Shown here: piece by piece, positions 36,412-45,834 of the stretch | Position numbering within the stretch: the first letter of the stretch is position 1 | Layout: the number at the start of each line of letters is the position of its first letter | NCBI GenBank assembly: GCA_963833505.1 | Contig: CAWHYG010000008.1 | Span: 62,001-126,000, forward strand | Source of the DNA: CAWHYG01 sp963833505 | GTDB taxonomy: Bacteria > Eisenbacteria > RBG-16-71-46 > CAIMUX01 | Length of the DNA: 64,000 nt | Direction of reading: 5' to 3' | Translations under genes and position numbers: made by a program | Notes under the pieces: model-generated | The model's database searches: none | Told to the model about the DNA's origin: nothing | What the model saw: only the letters and a program-made list of their open reading frames with translations

Positions 36412-36996
36412 TCAGGACTTCGCCGGCACCAGCGAGTCGATGACGTCGTCGAACTGGGCGTCGATCCGTTGCATCGACTTGACCGGGCCGACCGCCTTGA
36501 AGAACCACGGCCCGCCCTGCCCCTCGATGACCGCGCCCCACATGGCATAGCCCGGTTTGTTCTCGGCCTGGCCCATTCCCATTCCACCCGCGTAGGTCCC
36601 GCTCACGCGAACCTCGGTCACTTTGAAGGGCCCGACGGTCCGGCTGGAAGTCTTCGCCTGGTCGCTCGCAGACGATCCGTTGGACTGGGTGAACTGCCCC
36701 ATCCAGCGGTCGATGTTGGCCTGCGCGCTCCCTCCCTGACCTTCGCCGAAAAAGTAGAGAACGAGCTCGGGCGCGTCCGTCTCTCCCGAGGCCACCGGCA
36801 GGGTGTACTGCGCGGCGCGCATGCCCGAGCTTGGCGGGGCCGACGTCCAATCGGTCGGAACCCGGTAGGAGATTCCCTTGGCGGATTCCATTCGGGTGTC
36901 GCCGGTGCGACCGCCGGATGCGTTGCCGCTTCCTTTGGAGCATCCGAACGCCAGAACGAGAAGAAGGGCGCCCGCCCACGGGAGCAACCGTTTCAT
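36412..36996 (-). CDS. Putative lipoprotein of unknown function
   Basis: The 194-residue protein has a lipoprotein signal (LLPWAGALLLVLAFGC, lipobox LAFGC), a short Gly/Ser linker, and a soluble domain with GISYRVPTDWTSAPP, ELVLYFFGEGQGGSAQANIDRW and GPWFFKAVGP. The same overall pattern occurs in small lipoproteins of unknown role found in several bacterial phyla. ATG 36996 follows GGAGG by five bases. It lies within the moa gene group but has no visible link to cofactor synthesis. Confidence 0.75.
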   Translation of the reverse strand: MKRLLPWAGALLLVLAFGCSKGSGNASGGRTGDTRMESAKGISYRVPTDWTSAPPSSGMRAAQYTLPVASGETDAPELVLYFFGEGQGGSAQANIDRWMGQFTQSNGSSASDQAKTSSRTVGPFKVTEVRVSGTYAGGMGMGQAENKPGYAMWGAVIEGQGGPWFFKAVGPVKSMQRIDAQFDDVIDSLVPAKS

Positions 36997-37316
36997 GAGA
37001 CCTCCGTGAATGGTGAAACCTGCTGTCCGAAGCCGCACGATCGGAGGCATCCGCCATGCGCGCATTCGGCGCGACGTGCCCATGGAACCCGGCCAGGTCC
37101 GGAAACGGCGCCGTGCGCCGTCAGACCCGAGGCCGATGAGACCTGCCGTCCGAACGCGAGATCATACACGCCGTCTCGGGGCGGCGTACACCTCGAGATC
37201 GCCCCTTCCCCTCACCCGGGCATATAATGCCTTGGGGAGTGCGCTCACCGGATCCTCTGATCGATTTGTCGCCGGATCGACTGGTCGATTGGACCGTCTC
37301 CGAATCCGGACCGGTT
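36997..37316. other. Gene-free stretch with degenerate repeats
   Basis: This stretch of 320 bp lies between moaD and the lipoprotein gene. It contains TATAAT (37223-37228) in an AT-rich near-palindrome and a run of 15-16 bp degenerate units (about 37245-37320, for example GGATCGACTGGTCG). No gene is recognised. Confidence 0.45.
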
Positions 37317-37562
37317 TCAGCCGCCCTGAACAGGCGGAATCAAGGAGATCTCGTCCCCCTCTTCGAGCACGTGATCCGGCCGGGCGAAGTCGAGCCCGAC
37401 CGCGGCGCGGCAGCTCGCCGCCGGCGCCGCCAGGGCCGGCTCCCGGCGGAGAAGCGCCTCGAGCGCGGCCCCGACAGTCGATCCGTGGGGCAGCTCCAGC
37501 TCCACCGCCGACCGTCCGGCCGCGCTCTTCAAACCTGCGAAAAGACGAACTCGGACGTTCAA
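37317..37562 (-). CDS. moaD: Molybdopterin synthase sulfur carrier subunit
   Basis: The 81-residue ThiS/MoaD-fold protein starts VRVRLFAGLKSAAGRSAVEL, contains VLEEGDEISLIPPVQGG, and ends in the GG required for C-terminal activation and thiocarboxylation. It carries sulfur to MoaE. The last dozen residues match the family exactly. It lies 74 bp downstream of moaA on the same strand. Confidence 0.93.
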   Translation of the reverse strand: MNVRVRLFAGLKSAAGRSAVELELPHGSTVGAALEALLRREPALAAPAASCRAAVGLDFARPDHVLEEGDEISLIPPVQGG

Positions 37563-37636
37563 TGCTCCCCTGCCTCGCGCCGATCTGGAGCACCGGCTCA
37601 GCGCGCCACCGGCTCACCCACCGGTCACCGTCACGC

Positions 37637-38626
37637 TCACCCGCCGATCGCCGTCATGCTGCGCCCCGGCTGATACTGCCCCCGGAAGTCATGCTCCGCG
37701 GGCTTCTTTCCCACCGAACGCAGGAACACCTCCTCCAGCTCGGAGTCGCTCGCGCCCGCCCGCAGAGGACCGCGCAGATCGAACTCGAGATGATTGCCGA
37801 GGCAGGGCCGGATCTTCCCGTCCGCCGTCAGGCGCATCTTGTTGCAGGCTTCACAGAAGTGCAGATCGGTCATCGCGCCGATGAAGCCGACCAGCGCGCC
37901 GTCCCCGGTGCGATAGTAGACGGCCGGCCCGTTGCCCAGGCGGTCCGACACCCGTTCCAGGGTCGTGACCCGTTCGATCCCGGCCCGCGCCTCGTCGATC
38001 GGCAGGAAGTTCTCCGGCGAGAGCACCTGGGTCTTCGTGATCGGCATCAGCTCGATCAGGCGGAGCACCGCATCGCGTTCCTTCGCGAAGCGGATCAAGG
38101 GAAGAATCTGATCCTCGTTCACGCCCCGCATCAGGACCGCGTTGAGCTTGAGGGACCGGAAGCCGGCCTGGCGCGCCGCGTCGATGCCGCGCAGGCAGTC
38201 GTCGAGATCCCATCGGGTCAGGCTCCGGTACACCTCGGGGTCGAGAGTGTCGAGGCTGATGTTGATCGCGTGGACTCCGGCGCGCTGGATCTGCTCCGCC
38301 ATCGGCGCGAGCAGTGTGCCGTTGGTGCTGAGGCCCAGGGATTCGATGCCGGGCACGGCTCCGAGGCGCTCGAGGAAGGCGAGAACGTCCTTCCGGACCA
38401 GCGGCTCGCCCCCGGTCACGCGGAACTTGCGGAAGCCCAGGGAGACCGCGACCTCAACGATCCGGAGGATCTCCTCGAAGGTCAGGATCTCGTCCCGCTC
38501 CTTCCAGTCCTTGAGCCCCTCGGGCATGCAGTAGACGCACCGCTCGTTGCACCGATCGGTGATCGAGATCCGGAGGTAGTCGACCCGGCGCCGGGTCCAG
38601 TCGAGCAGGGTCGGGAACGGTGGCAT
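37637..38626 (-). CDS. moaA: GTP 3',8-cyclase
   Basis: The 329-residue radical SAM enzyme starts molybdopterin synthesis by converting GTP to 3',8-cyclo-GTP. The N-terminal cluster CNERCVYC is intact. VTGGEPLVRKD, LSTNGTLL and ISLDTLDPEVY follow. The C-terminal second cluster is in FCEACNKMRLTADGKIRPCL, and the protein ends in GG as in normal MoaA. ATG 38626 follows GGGAG by three to four bases. moaD and moaE lie downstream; moaB, moaC and moeA are not in the window. Confidence 0.94.
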   Translation of the reverse strand: MPPFPTLLDWTRRRVDYLRISITDRCNERCVYCMPEGLKDWKERDEILTFEEILRIVEVAVSLGFRKFRVTGGEPLVRKDVLAFLERLGAVPGIESLGLSTNGTLLAPMAEQIQRAGVHAINISLDTLDPEVYRSLTRWDLDDCLRGIDAARQAGFRSLKLNAVLMRGVNEDQILPLIRFAKERDAVLRLIELMPITKTQVLSPENFLPIDEARAGIERVTTLERVSDRLGNGPAVYYRTGDGALVGFIGAMTDLHFCEACNKMRLTADGKIRPCLGNHLEFDLRGPLRAGASDSELEEVFLRSVGKKPAEHDFRGQYQPGRSMTAIGG

Positions 38627-39131
38627 CGTCTCCCTCGATTCTCGGGCGATCGGGACCTGCCGGAGCGGCCCCGGGGAACCGGAGAGTGTAACGGGCGGGC
38701 AGGCATTCCGGAAGGGCCTGTCGCCTTCTTGTCGTCGGTTGCGGGACCTGTCGCCGGCGGTCGGTCGTTCTCTCGGCGACACGGGACAGAGACGGACGAT
38801 CTGTCGATCCGCTACACCGAGCACCTGGCCGAGGCCGGGATCGAGCCCTCGGTCGGCATCAAGGGCGACAGCTATGTCAACGCCCTGGCTGAGTCGGTCA
38901 TCGGGCTGTTCAAGACCGCTGTCGGCGATCTGTCCGTACATCAACCTGGCGATCTTGAGCAAAGCGCGGCGGTGACCGGTTCCTCGGAAGGCGTCCGCCC
39001 GGGGGCTGCCGGCTCAGGAACGGCGGAGTTCTCGAAGGGCAAGACGTCCCCGTTGAGGTCGCTTCGGCCGGCCCCCAGTTGCGATCGGCCGTCGCTTGCC
39101 GGCCGCCGCCGCGCCTGCTATCGTCGAGCCC
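38627..39131. other. Gene-free stretch holding a transposase remnant
   Basis: This stretch of 505 bp lies between moaA and gltX, which diverge. It contains the IS3-type fragment at 38804-38920 and otherwise GC-rich sequence with no recognised gene. Confidence 0.6.
38804..38920 (+). pseudogene. IS3-family transposase (OrfB) remnant
   Basis: A stretch of about 39 residues, SIRYTEHLAEAGIEPSVG then GDSYVNALAESVIGLFKT, matches the C-terminal integrase core of IS3-family OrfB around its last acidic residue. The usual GDSYDNALAE motif is altered to GDSYVNALAE. There is no start, upstream domain, or terminal repeat. It is a decayed insertion fragment between moaA and gltX. Confidence 0.8.
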
Positions 39132-40622
39132 ATGAATCATCCGATCCGCGTCCGCTTCGCCCCCAGCCCGACCGGGTATCTCCACGTCGGGAGCCTGCGC
39201 ACGGCTTTGTACAACTATCTCTTCGCGCGCAAGCTCGGCGGGACCTTCATCCTCAGGATCGAAGACACCGATCGGGCCCGGTTCGTGCCCGGCGCGACCG
39301 AGAGCCTGATCGCGACCCTCGCCTGGACCGGCCTCCGATACGACGAAGGCCCGGACGTCGGAGGTCCGCATGGCCCATACCTTCAGTCCGAGCGGACGTC
39401 GCTCTACCTTGATGCGGCCGATCGCCTGATCGCCTCCGGCCACGCCTACCCGTGCTTCTGCACGCCCGCCCGGCTCGAGGAGATGCGAAAATCCCAGGCC
39501 AAGGCCAAGCTCGATCCCCGCTATGATCGGACCTGCCTCCATCCGACTCCCGGCGAGGTCGTGCAGAAAATGGCCGCCGGAACCCCCTACGTCATCCGCT
39601 TGCGGGTTCCCGACGACGAGATCGTGGCGGTCGACGACCTGGTGCGAGGGGAGGTCGAGTTCTCCACCATCCAGATCGATGACCAGGTGCTGCTCAAGTC
39701 GGACGGATTTCCGACCTACCATCTCGCCAACGTCGTCGACGATCAGATGATGGGCGTCACCCACGTGATCCGCGGCGAGGAGTGGCTTTCGAGCACGCCG
39801 AAACATTTTCTCCTCTACCGATTCCTGGGTTACGAGCCGCCGCGGTTCGCCCATCTGCCGCTGCTGCTCAACGCCGACCGGTCAAAGCTGAGCAAGCGCC
39901 AGGGAGACGTGGCCGCGGAGGACTTCCGGGCGCAGGGTTACTACCCGGAAGCCCTGATCAACTTTGTCGCCTTTCTCGGATGGAATCCGGGGGACGAACG
40001 GGAGCTGTTCTCGCTCGACGAGCTGGTCGAGGCCTTTTCGCTTGAGCGGGTCGGGAAATCGGGAGCGATCTTCAACGGGGAGAAGCTCCGGTGGTTCCAG
40101 GCGGCCTGGCTCCGGCGCCGCTCGACGGCAACGCTGGTCGAGGAGCTGCGCCCGCTGCTGCAGGAGAAAGGCTGGAACGGCGACGACGACGATCATCTCG
40201 GCCGCGTCATCGACCTGATGCGGGAGCGCATCGAGTTCATCCGGCAGGTCCCCGAAAACGCGCCGTACTTCTTCGCCGACCCGTCCACCTACGATCCGGC
40301 GACGGTAGCCAAACGCTGGACGCCGGACAGCGCGACGTTTCTTCTCCGGCTTCTGCCGCGTCTCGAAGCGCTGGAAACCTTCGACGCTCCCTCGATCGAG
40401 ACGGTGACGCGGTCCCTGGCGGAAGAGGCGGGCGTGAAGATCCAGGCCCTGGTTCATCCGCTTCGCCTCGCGATCAGCGGCGTCGGCGGCGGACCGGGGC
40501 TCTTCGAGATGATGGAGCTCCTAGGCTCCGAGACCTGCGCCCGTCGCATCCGCCGGGGAACCGAGACCCTGCCGGGAAACGAGGACGATCCGCCGCGTTC
40601 CGGCCGACCTGCCACGGGGTGA
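39132..40622 (+). CDS. gltX: Glutamyl-tRNA synthetase
   Basis: The 496-residue class I tRNA synthetase charges tRNA-Glu. Features include FAPSPTGYLHVGSLRTALYN (HIGH-like), IEDTDRARFVPGA, FPTYHLANVVDD and the KMSKS-like KLSKRQGD. The C-terminal anticodon-binding region has LLQEKGWNGDDDDH and VKIQALVHPLRLAI. A short Arg/Gly/Pro-rich tail follows. ATG 39132 gives the family N-terminus; an upstream in-frame start would add an Ala-rich leader. The protein is complete and conserved. Confidence 0.93.
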   Translation: MNHPIRVRFAPSPTGYLHVGSLRTALYNYLFARKLGGTFILRIEDTDRARFVPGATESLIATLAWTGLRYDEGPDVGGPHGPYLQSERTSLYLDAADRLIASGHAYPCFCTPARLEEMRKSQAKAKLDPRYDRTCLHPTPGEVVQKMAAGTPYVIRLRVPDDEIVAVDDLVRGEVEFSTIQIDDQVLLKSDGFPTYHLANVVDDQMMGVTHVIRGEEWLSSTPKHFLLYRFLGYEPPRFAHLPLLLNADRSKLSKRQGDVAAEDFRAQGYYPEALINFVAFLGWNPGDERELFSLDELVEAFSLERVGKSGAIFNGEKLRWFQAAWLRRRSTATLVEELRPLLQEKGWNGDDDDHLGRVIDLMRERIEFIRQVPENAPYFFADPSTYDPATVAKRWTPDSATFLLRLLPRLEALETFDAPSIETVTRSLAEEAGVKIQALVHPLRLAISGVGGGPGLFEMMELLGSETCARRIRRGTETLPGNEDDPPRSGRPATG

Positions 40623-40764
40623 CGTCGGTTTCGGGCCGGGCGGCAGGTTACCAGCTGCGCGAAGAGGCGTAGGATCCCGATCCCGTGATCTGAGAGGAAT
40701 CGAGTGAATCTCACGTCCGTTCATCGTCGAGCCGTCACCGCTTGCCGGCCCTGGAGGTCTCTGC

Positions 40765-41715
40765 GTGAGCCATAAGCCCGTTCACGTTCGCGCCGCCTCC
40801 ACCTGCAATCGGCTCCGGCCGCGTTCCCGGCTCACCTCGATGCCGGCGCTTGCCGTCACCCTGTGGCTCCTCGTTTCCCTCTGTGCGTCCGGCTGCCATC
40901 GCGGGCCCGATCCCGTCCACCGGGGCCAGAACTTCACCGCCGCCGACTCACCGGTCTATGAGGTGAACGATCGCCCGGAGGGGCCGCTGGCGTCCGACAC
41001 GCTGCTCGTCGTCACCTTCAACATCCAGTTCGGGCGCGAGATCGATCGGGCGATCGCCGAGCTCGAAAGCCCCGATCTGGCCGGCGCCGACATCGTCCTG
41101 TTGCAGGAGATGGACTCGGCCGGAACCGACCGCATCGCTCGCGCCCTGGGCGACAACTACCTGTACTACCCGGCCTCGATCCACGTCCGCACCGGACGCG
41201 AATTCGGGGATGCCGTGCTGGTCAGGGGCCGGATCCTGGACCGGGCGAAGATCATCCTTCCCCATCTCGATCCGAACCATTTGCAAAGGATCGCCTCCTA
41301 CGCGCGCATCGAGCTGATCCGGCGGGACGGACGGAAGGCGCTTCTCGACGTCTACAGCGCGCACCTGGGCACGCGGATCGGGACGCGCGCGCGCCGGGAC
41401 CAGGTCGAGGAGATCGCGCAGCGCGCTGCTGGGGACTCCATCCCCTGCATCATCGGCGGAGACTTCAACATCTACGACCGGGCGCAATTCAAGGGTCTGG
41501 CACCTCTCCAGAACGCCGGGTTCCGCGACGACACTAGCCGGATCCCCTGGAGCTCACGCGTCGCCCTCTTCGGCCGCACCGTGTACGGGATGCGTCTGGA
41601 CCACATCTTCTCCCACGGGCTGGCCGTGGTGGGCGCGGCCCGAGCCGCGGAGCAGGTTTCCGCCAGCGACCACTGGCCGGTCTGGGCGCGGGTTGTCCTG
41701 CCGGCCCCGCTCTAA
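40765..41715 (+). CDS. EEP-family (endonuclease/exonuclease/phosphatase) lipoprotein
   Basis: The 316-residue protein has a lipoprotein-type signal (LAVTLWLLVSLCASGC) and an endonuclease/exonuclease/phosphatase fold: VVTFNIQFGREI, VLLQEMDSAGTDRIA, YSAHLGTRIGTRARRDQVEEI, IIGGDFNIYD, YGMRLDHIFSHGL and final SASDHWPVWA with the catalytic His. It likely hydrolyses a phosphodiester or phosphate outside the cytoplasm; substrate unknown. The GTG start at 40765 follows GGAGG by seven bases. Its last 85 bp are duplicated at 49311-49395. Confidence 0.88.
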   Translation: MSHKPVHVRAASTCNRLRPRSRLTSMPALAVTLWLLVSLCASGCHRGPDPVHRGQNFTAADSPVYEVNDRPEGPLASDTLLVVTFNIQFGREIDRAIAELESPDLAGADIVLLQEMDSAGTDRIARALGDNYLYYPASIHVRTGREFGDAVLVRGRILDRAKIILPHLDPNHLQRIASYARIELIRRDGRKALLDVYSAHLGTRIGTRARRDQVEEIAQRAAGDSIPCIIGGDFNIYDRAQFKGLAPLQNAGFRDDTSRIPWSSRVALFGRTVYGMRLDHIFSHGLAVVGAARAAEQVSASDHWPVWARVVLPAPL

Positions 41716-41931
41716 CCGTCTCCAGCCGCTTCCGAGCCATCGGCCGCTCCGGACCGGAGGCACGCGCCGCCGACTCCGACCGCGGAAGGAGGCGACGGGG
41801 CTCCTCACACTCCACTGCGCTTCGATAGGGGGGGTCGCGGTGCTCTTTCCGACCTGCCGAGGGCCGATGAAGATCTGAATCAGGTCCTCATGAGTAAGAA
41901 CACTCGTACGATGAGTCACAACGACGAACGC

Positions 41932-41973
41932 GGCACGGCCGGTGTCGCCCGAATCGGCAATACCGGCCGTGCC
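41932..41973. terminator. Large stem-loop after the split secreted gene
   Basis: GGCACGGCCGGT (41932-41943) pairs perfectly with ACCGGCCGTGCC (41962-41973), loop 18 nt. It lies 25 bp beyond the minus-strand stop at 41998. No strong T-tract, so a terminator or mRNA-stabilising hairpin. Confidence 0.6.
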
Positions 41974-41997
41974 TGCGTGGAACAGACTCTCGACGTT

Positions 41998-43636
41998 CTA
42001 CTTCACCCGAACCAGCAGCATCCTCATTTTCGCCTGCTCGGAACGGATGGCGACAAAGTAGATCCCGCTGGAGACCGCCTGGCCGGCGCCATCACGGCCA
42101 TCCCAGGAGAGCCGCTCGATTCCCGCGGGAAGCGGCCCGGAGTGAAGACGCCGCACCAACCTTCCGGCCACGTCGAAAATCTCCACCGCGACATTCGGAT
42201 CCTGGGCCGGAAGCCGGAACTTGATCTCGGTGCGATCCCGGAACGGGTTGGGTCCGGACGGAAGCAGTCCCGCCCTTCCGCCGCTAGCCGGCGGCTGACC
42301 TGCCAGCTCCGCTTGGAGGCCGGTGGTGTCACGCGGCACCACGGAAAGCATCGACACGGACGCGAAGCTCTCCATCCCGGGCCGACCATCCGCGTTGAGC
42401 GAGAGCACGACGTCGTGCACGGTCATCGGCTGGAACTGCACCAAGGCGGCCTGCAGCGGGATCACGGCCGTCTGGCCCGGGGCCAGCGAAAGAACGCCCG
42501 TGACCGGGGTGCCCGGCGCCAGACCGTTCAGCGACACGTTCTGGTTGGTGGAGTCGCCGTCGGCCGCGCGCCCGATCACCGAGTAGGCGGACTGGTAGGA
42601 AACCGATCCGGAATTCTGCACCGTGAAGAGAAGCGGCGTCGAAGCCTTGGGCCGCACCTTGACGAACTCCTGGGTCCCGCCCGATCCGCCAGACCCACCG
42701 GTTCCTTTGAGCGAGCAGTCGTAGAGAATCTCGCCGCTGCACTGGCAGCATTGCCCCGTGTACTGATTTCTCACCGTGATCGTGTAACAGGTCGTCTGGC
42801 CCGACAACAGGCCGGCGGGCAAGTAGACCTTGATCTTGGCAGAACCGGTGCAGGGGAGACTGACCCCGGAGGTGTTGATGATGCCGGTGACGGGGTCGAA
42901 CCTGGTCGGGGCCGGGTTGCACTGCCCCGGCCACCCGGCGGAGATCGTGTAGGTGAAGGTCTGTGGACCGGCGGTGGATGTAAGGACGGTCAGCGGGACC
43001 ACGGCGTAGGGAGGGCAGGCCGAGACCACGGGGGGAACCGAGCATTGATCGCGGCAGTATCCCAACGAGGATCCGAGGATCTGGGCCGCTCCGGGGCCGA
43101 TGCAACAGGAATAGAGCTGGAGTTCGTCGATGCTTCCCTGGAACTGCCCCTCGCGCGGTCCCATGAGGGTCATCCCGCCGATACCAATGGTGAGCGGGGC
43201 ACTGTCGTCGATGTCTCCCAGGTAGACGGAATTTGAAGGAAACGAGGTCACCTGGCCGTCGACGTAGATCCAGGCGCCGACGTAGGGGGGAATGCTGGTC
43301 GTGTCGCGGCAGACCTCGGCCACGACAAAGTGCCAGGCTCCGTCGTTGACCGAAATGTTGGAGTAATGGTCCCCCTGGGTGGGCCACCCGCTGCCGTAGC
43401 GGAAATGGACCTTCCCGCCGTCCACCGAGAGACTGTACCCGTTGCCGGGCGACAACTCGGCATAAGAGGACTTGTCCACGACGGTCTCCATCAGCCCCGT
43501 ATAGGTGGTCTTGACCCAAGCTGCGATGGTGAAGCTCCCCGTGCCGAAGCTGTTCTGCGGCTTGTCCGGCACCCAGACGTAGTTAGTTCTTGTTGCCGCT
43601 ATGCTGAAAGCGCTGAAATGCCACGGATTTATTGAT
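41998..43636 (-). pseudogene. 3' part of a secreted LamG-like protein split by an insertion element
   Basis: About 540 residues on the minus strand: a LamG/concanavalin-like domain (FTIAAWVKTTYTGLMETVVD, GAWHFVVAEVCRD, WIYVDGQVTSFPSN, GSIDELQLYSCCIGPG), a Cys-rich Ig-like region, a Gly/Ser linker, a second beta-rich domain, and a C-terminal FlgD-like domain (GPNPFRDRTEIKFRLPA, VAGRLVRRLHSGPLPAG, SSGIYFVAI). Such C-terminal domains mark exported surface proteins in this kind of bacterium. The coding sequence now begins inside the insertion element. The matching 5' end is at 45347-45579 on the other side. Confidence 0.82.
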
Positions 43637-43664
43637 GTTTCTGGAGCGAATTGACTTGTACAAA

Positions 43665-43731
43665 CATGCTTGCCCCACCATCGTACGTGTTGTTTACCAA
43701 GACACCTCGTACAACAAATGGAGCAAGCATG
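43665..43731 (+). promoter_or_regulatory. Hairpin sequestering the transposase start
   Basis: CATGCTTGC (43665-43673) pairs perfectly with GCAAGCATG (43723-43731), which includes the start codon ATG. Nested pairs CCAT/ATGG (43678, 43718) and TGTTGT/ACAACA (43688, 43711) extend it, and the GGAG ribosome site lies in the stem. An mRNA reading in from outside would hide the start, a known way insertion elements limit expression. Confidence 0.65.
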
Positions 43732-45129
43732 AGAACGAAACTGAACCCCCAAGATCCGCTGGACTTCAGCCCAGCTCGCCTGAAGGTAACGAGAGAGTAT
43801 CAAGACAGGTACCGTGCTGTCGACCAGATTCTGGGCGCGACGCCTCAGCTCCTCAACGTCTTCCATCGGGACGTGTCCCGGGTCCTCAGCAAGCCGGGCC
43901 GGAAACGGCAAGCCGAGTTCACCAGCGACAATCTCTTGCGCGCGATCCTGGTCATGGAGATCGAGGGACTGCCCTATCGCGAGGCCGTGGTCCGGATCGA
44001 CGACAGTCCGTTTCTCCGACGATTCGTTCGGGTGTTCGACAACGACATGATGGACTACAGCCTGCTGTGCAAGGCCTACAAGGCTGTTTCTCCCGAAAGC
44101 TGGAGGGAGATGAACCGGCTGCTCGGCGGCTACGCGATCAAGCAGGAGGTGATCAGCGGAACGGAGCTGCGGGTCGATACCACGGCCTACGAGACCAACG
44201 TTCATTATCCGACCGACTCCAGCTTGCTCTGGGACTGCTACCGCGTCACCTCTCGGTTGATCGGCCGGATCAGAGAGCACGACTCGGAGGCGGTCGGTTC
44301 CGGCCGTTTGCAGGACCGCAAGGTCAAGAGATTGATGCTCTGCATCACTCGGCAAGCCAACAACAAGGAGGACAACCGGCGGAAGCTCGCAAGGCCCTAC
44401 CGGGCGCTGTTGGCGCACGTTTCGCGCATCTCGGATTGGTCCCGAGAAGTGCAGGGTCGGGTCCGGGAGCGTTTGGAGGCCAACGCCTACGACCTTCAGG
44501 TCGGACTCATCTTGACCGGGTTCGTGAACGAGCTGGAGCACTACCGTCCATTGACCGAGAGAGTTGTGGACCAGGCATCCCGCAGGATCGTCCAGGGCGA
44601 GAAGGTGCCGAATGCGGAGAAGGTGTTCAGCATCTTCGAGGAGCACACCGAGTTGCTGATCCGCGGCAAGGTGGCGAAGCCGATCGAGTTCGGCCACATG
44701 GTTCTTCTGCAGCAAGTCGAGGAGAAGTTCATCACCGACTACGACGTCTTCGAACGCAGGCCCACCGACGAATCTCTGGTCGATGCCATCCTCGAACGGC
44801 ACGAGAAGACCTTCGGACAACTCCCGGAGTCCTTTGCCGCGGACAAGGGGTTCTATCAAAGCATGTCGAAGATCCGGGAACTGGAAAAGGACATCCCCAC
44901 CGTCTCGATTGCCAAGAAAGGATCCCGAACCGAAGAAGAGCGGGACCGGGAGCACCATCCCCTGTTCCGGGCCGGGCAGCGATTCAGAGCGGGGATCGAA
45001 GGATCCATCTCCGCCTTGAAACGCAGCTTCAAGATGTGTCGTTGCCTCTACCGTTCCTTCCGCACCTACTGCAGCAGCGTGGGCGCTCATATCTTCGCGC
45101 ACAACCTCATCGTCTTGACCCACCTCTGA
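43729..45129 (+). CDS. ISNCY-family (ISDol1-like) DDE transposase
   Basis: The 466-residue transposase has VDTTAYETNVHYPTDSSLLWD at its first catalytic Asp (seen as VDTTAYETNVHYPTD), ADKGFYQSMSKI at the second, and GIEGSISALKRSFKM at the catalytic Glu. That arrangement matches ISNCY-type elements. The protein appears complete, so the element may still move. ATG 43729 is preceded by GGAG and lies in a hairpin. Its codon use is close to that of the neighbouring genes. Confidence 0.88.
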   Translation: MRTKLNPQDPLDFSPARLKVTREYQDRYRAVDQILGATPQLLNVFHRDVSRVLSKPGRKRQAEFTSDNLLRAILVMEIEGLPYREAVVRIDDSPFLRRFVRVFDNDMMDYSLLCKAYKAVSPESWREMNRLLGGYAIKQEVISGTELRVDTTAYETNVHYPTDSSLLWDCYRVTSRLIGRIREHDSEAVGSGRLQDRKVKRLMLCITRQANNKEDNRRKLARPYRALLAHVSRISDWSREVQGRVRERLEANAYDLQVGLILTGFVNELEHYRPLTERVVDQASRRIVQGEKVPNAEKVFSIFEEHTELLIRGKVAKPIEFGHMVLLQQVEEKFITDYDVFERRPTDESLVDAILERHEKTFGQLPESFAADKGFYQSMSKIRELEKDIPTVSIAKKGSRTEEERDREHHPLFRAGQRFRAGIEGSISALKRSFKMCRCLYRSFRTYCSSVGAHIFAHNLIVLTHL

Positions 45130-45346
45130 GGGACGGCGTTCTCGGTAAGCCCAACTCCTCACGTCCAATTGACCTCTCCGGCCGGAGGCCTGTCCCGGTT
45201 CGCCATTCGCGACTCCGTAGGGCCCGAAGTCACGGAAGACCGCGAAAACAGCGCCTCCACCGGCCCCCCGAGAGTCCCAGCTGGAAGCGCAATCGCCCTG
45301 GGAGCTCCTGGCCGACCAGCGATTCTCAGGTAAAATCAACAGAAAC

Positions 45347-45579
45347 TAGCTAATCCCGGGTCCGTTTAGGGTGATCCACCACTGCGAAGGGCAGAACCAG
45401 CCTGTAGAGACAAGTGCAGCTCCCCCGAAACAGAAGTCGGGGGGATCACCGGGGCAAGGATTGATACTCTGATAGTCGATGTTGAAGTCAATCGCCCAGG
45501 CTCTTTGGAGCGGCGAAAGGCCGAGAAGAAAAAGCAAGGTCAGGACCGTGGTCATACATTTGCCGAATACGTTCGTCAT
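45347..45579 (-). pseudogene. 5' end of the split secreted-protein gene
   Basis: ATG 45579 follows GGAGGGG by six bases. The segment encodes a signal peptide (MTTVLTLLFLLGLSPLQRAWA) and the first residues of a mature Cys-containing protein (INPCPGDPPDFCFGGAALV), ending at a stop made at the element boundary. Its strand and position match the LamG/FlgD gene at 41998-43636. Confidence 0.8.
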
Positions 45580-45834
45580 CGCGAACCCCTCCCTGGGAGG
45601 CACCGTGAGGTCGACTCCCTTGCTGGCACTCCACGATCACGCAGGGCGGCCAACCTGCGCTACCGAAAAGGGACTGCACAAGGCGTGAACAAGACGTATA
45701 CGAGTGAGGTGGCCGGATCTTAAAGGGAAACTGAGGCGGGCCAGACCGGATGGATCGTAGATGCGATCCACGCGGTCAAGAGACTCGCGAGGCGCCGGGA
45801 GGCGCCGCCGGCGCCGTGAAGAGGTCGATCGTTG

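Larger units (their letters stand above)
43637..45346 (+). mobile_element. ISNCY-type insertion sequence
   Basis: The element runs from GTTTCTG (43637-43643) to its inverted copy CAGAAAC (45340-45346), about 1.7 kb, with one transposase gene. Further in, the ends are only loosely similar (GAATTGACTTG against GATTTTACCTG). No convincing target duplication is visible. It splits a secreted-protein gene: signal peptide on the right, LamG and FlgD-like parts on the left. Exact ends are uncertain by a few bases. Confidence 0.75.

Noticed and set aside
37010..39412. 800-codon plus-strand open frame across moaD and moaA
   Set aside because: It is antisense to moaD and moaA; only the short IS3-type piece at 38804-38920 is meaningful.
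41998..45339. One 1113-codon open frame on the minus strand
   Set aside because: Its first half is antisense to the transposase and shows no family sequence; the real gene is split by the insertion element.
43637..45346. Target-site duplication around the insertion element
   Set aside because: Flanks (TTGAT and TAGCT) do not match at any plausible length, so none is claimed.
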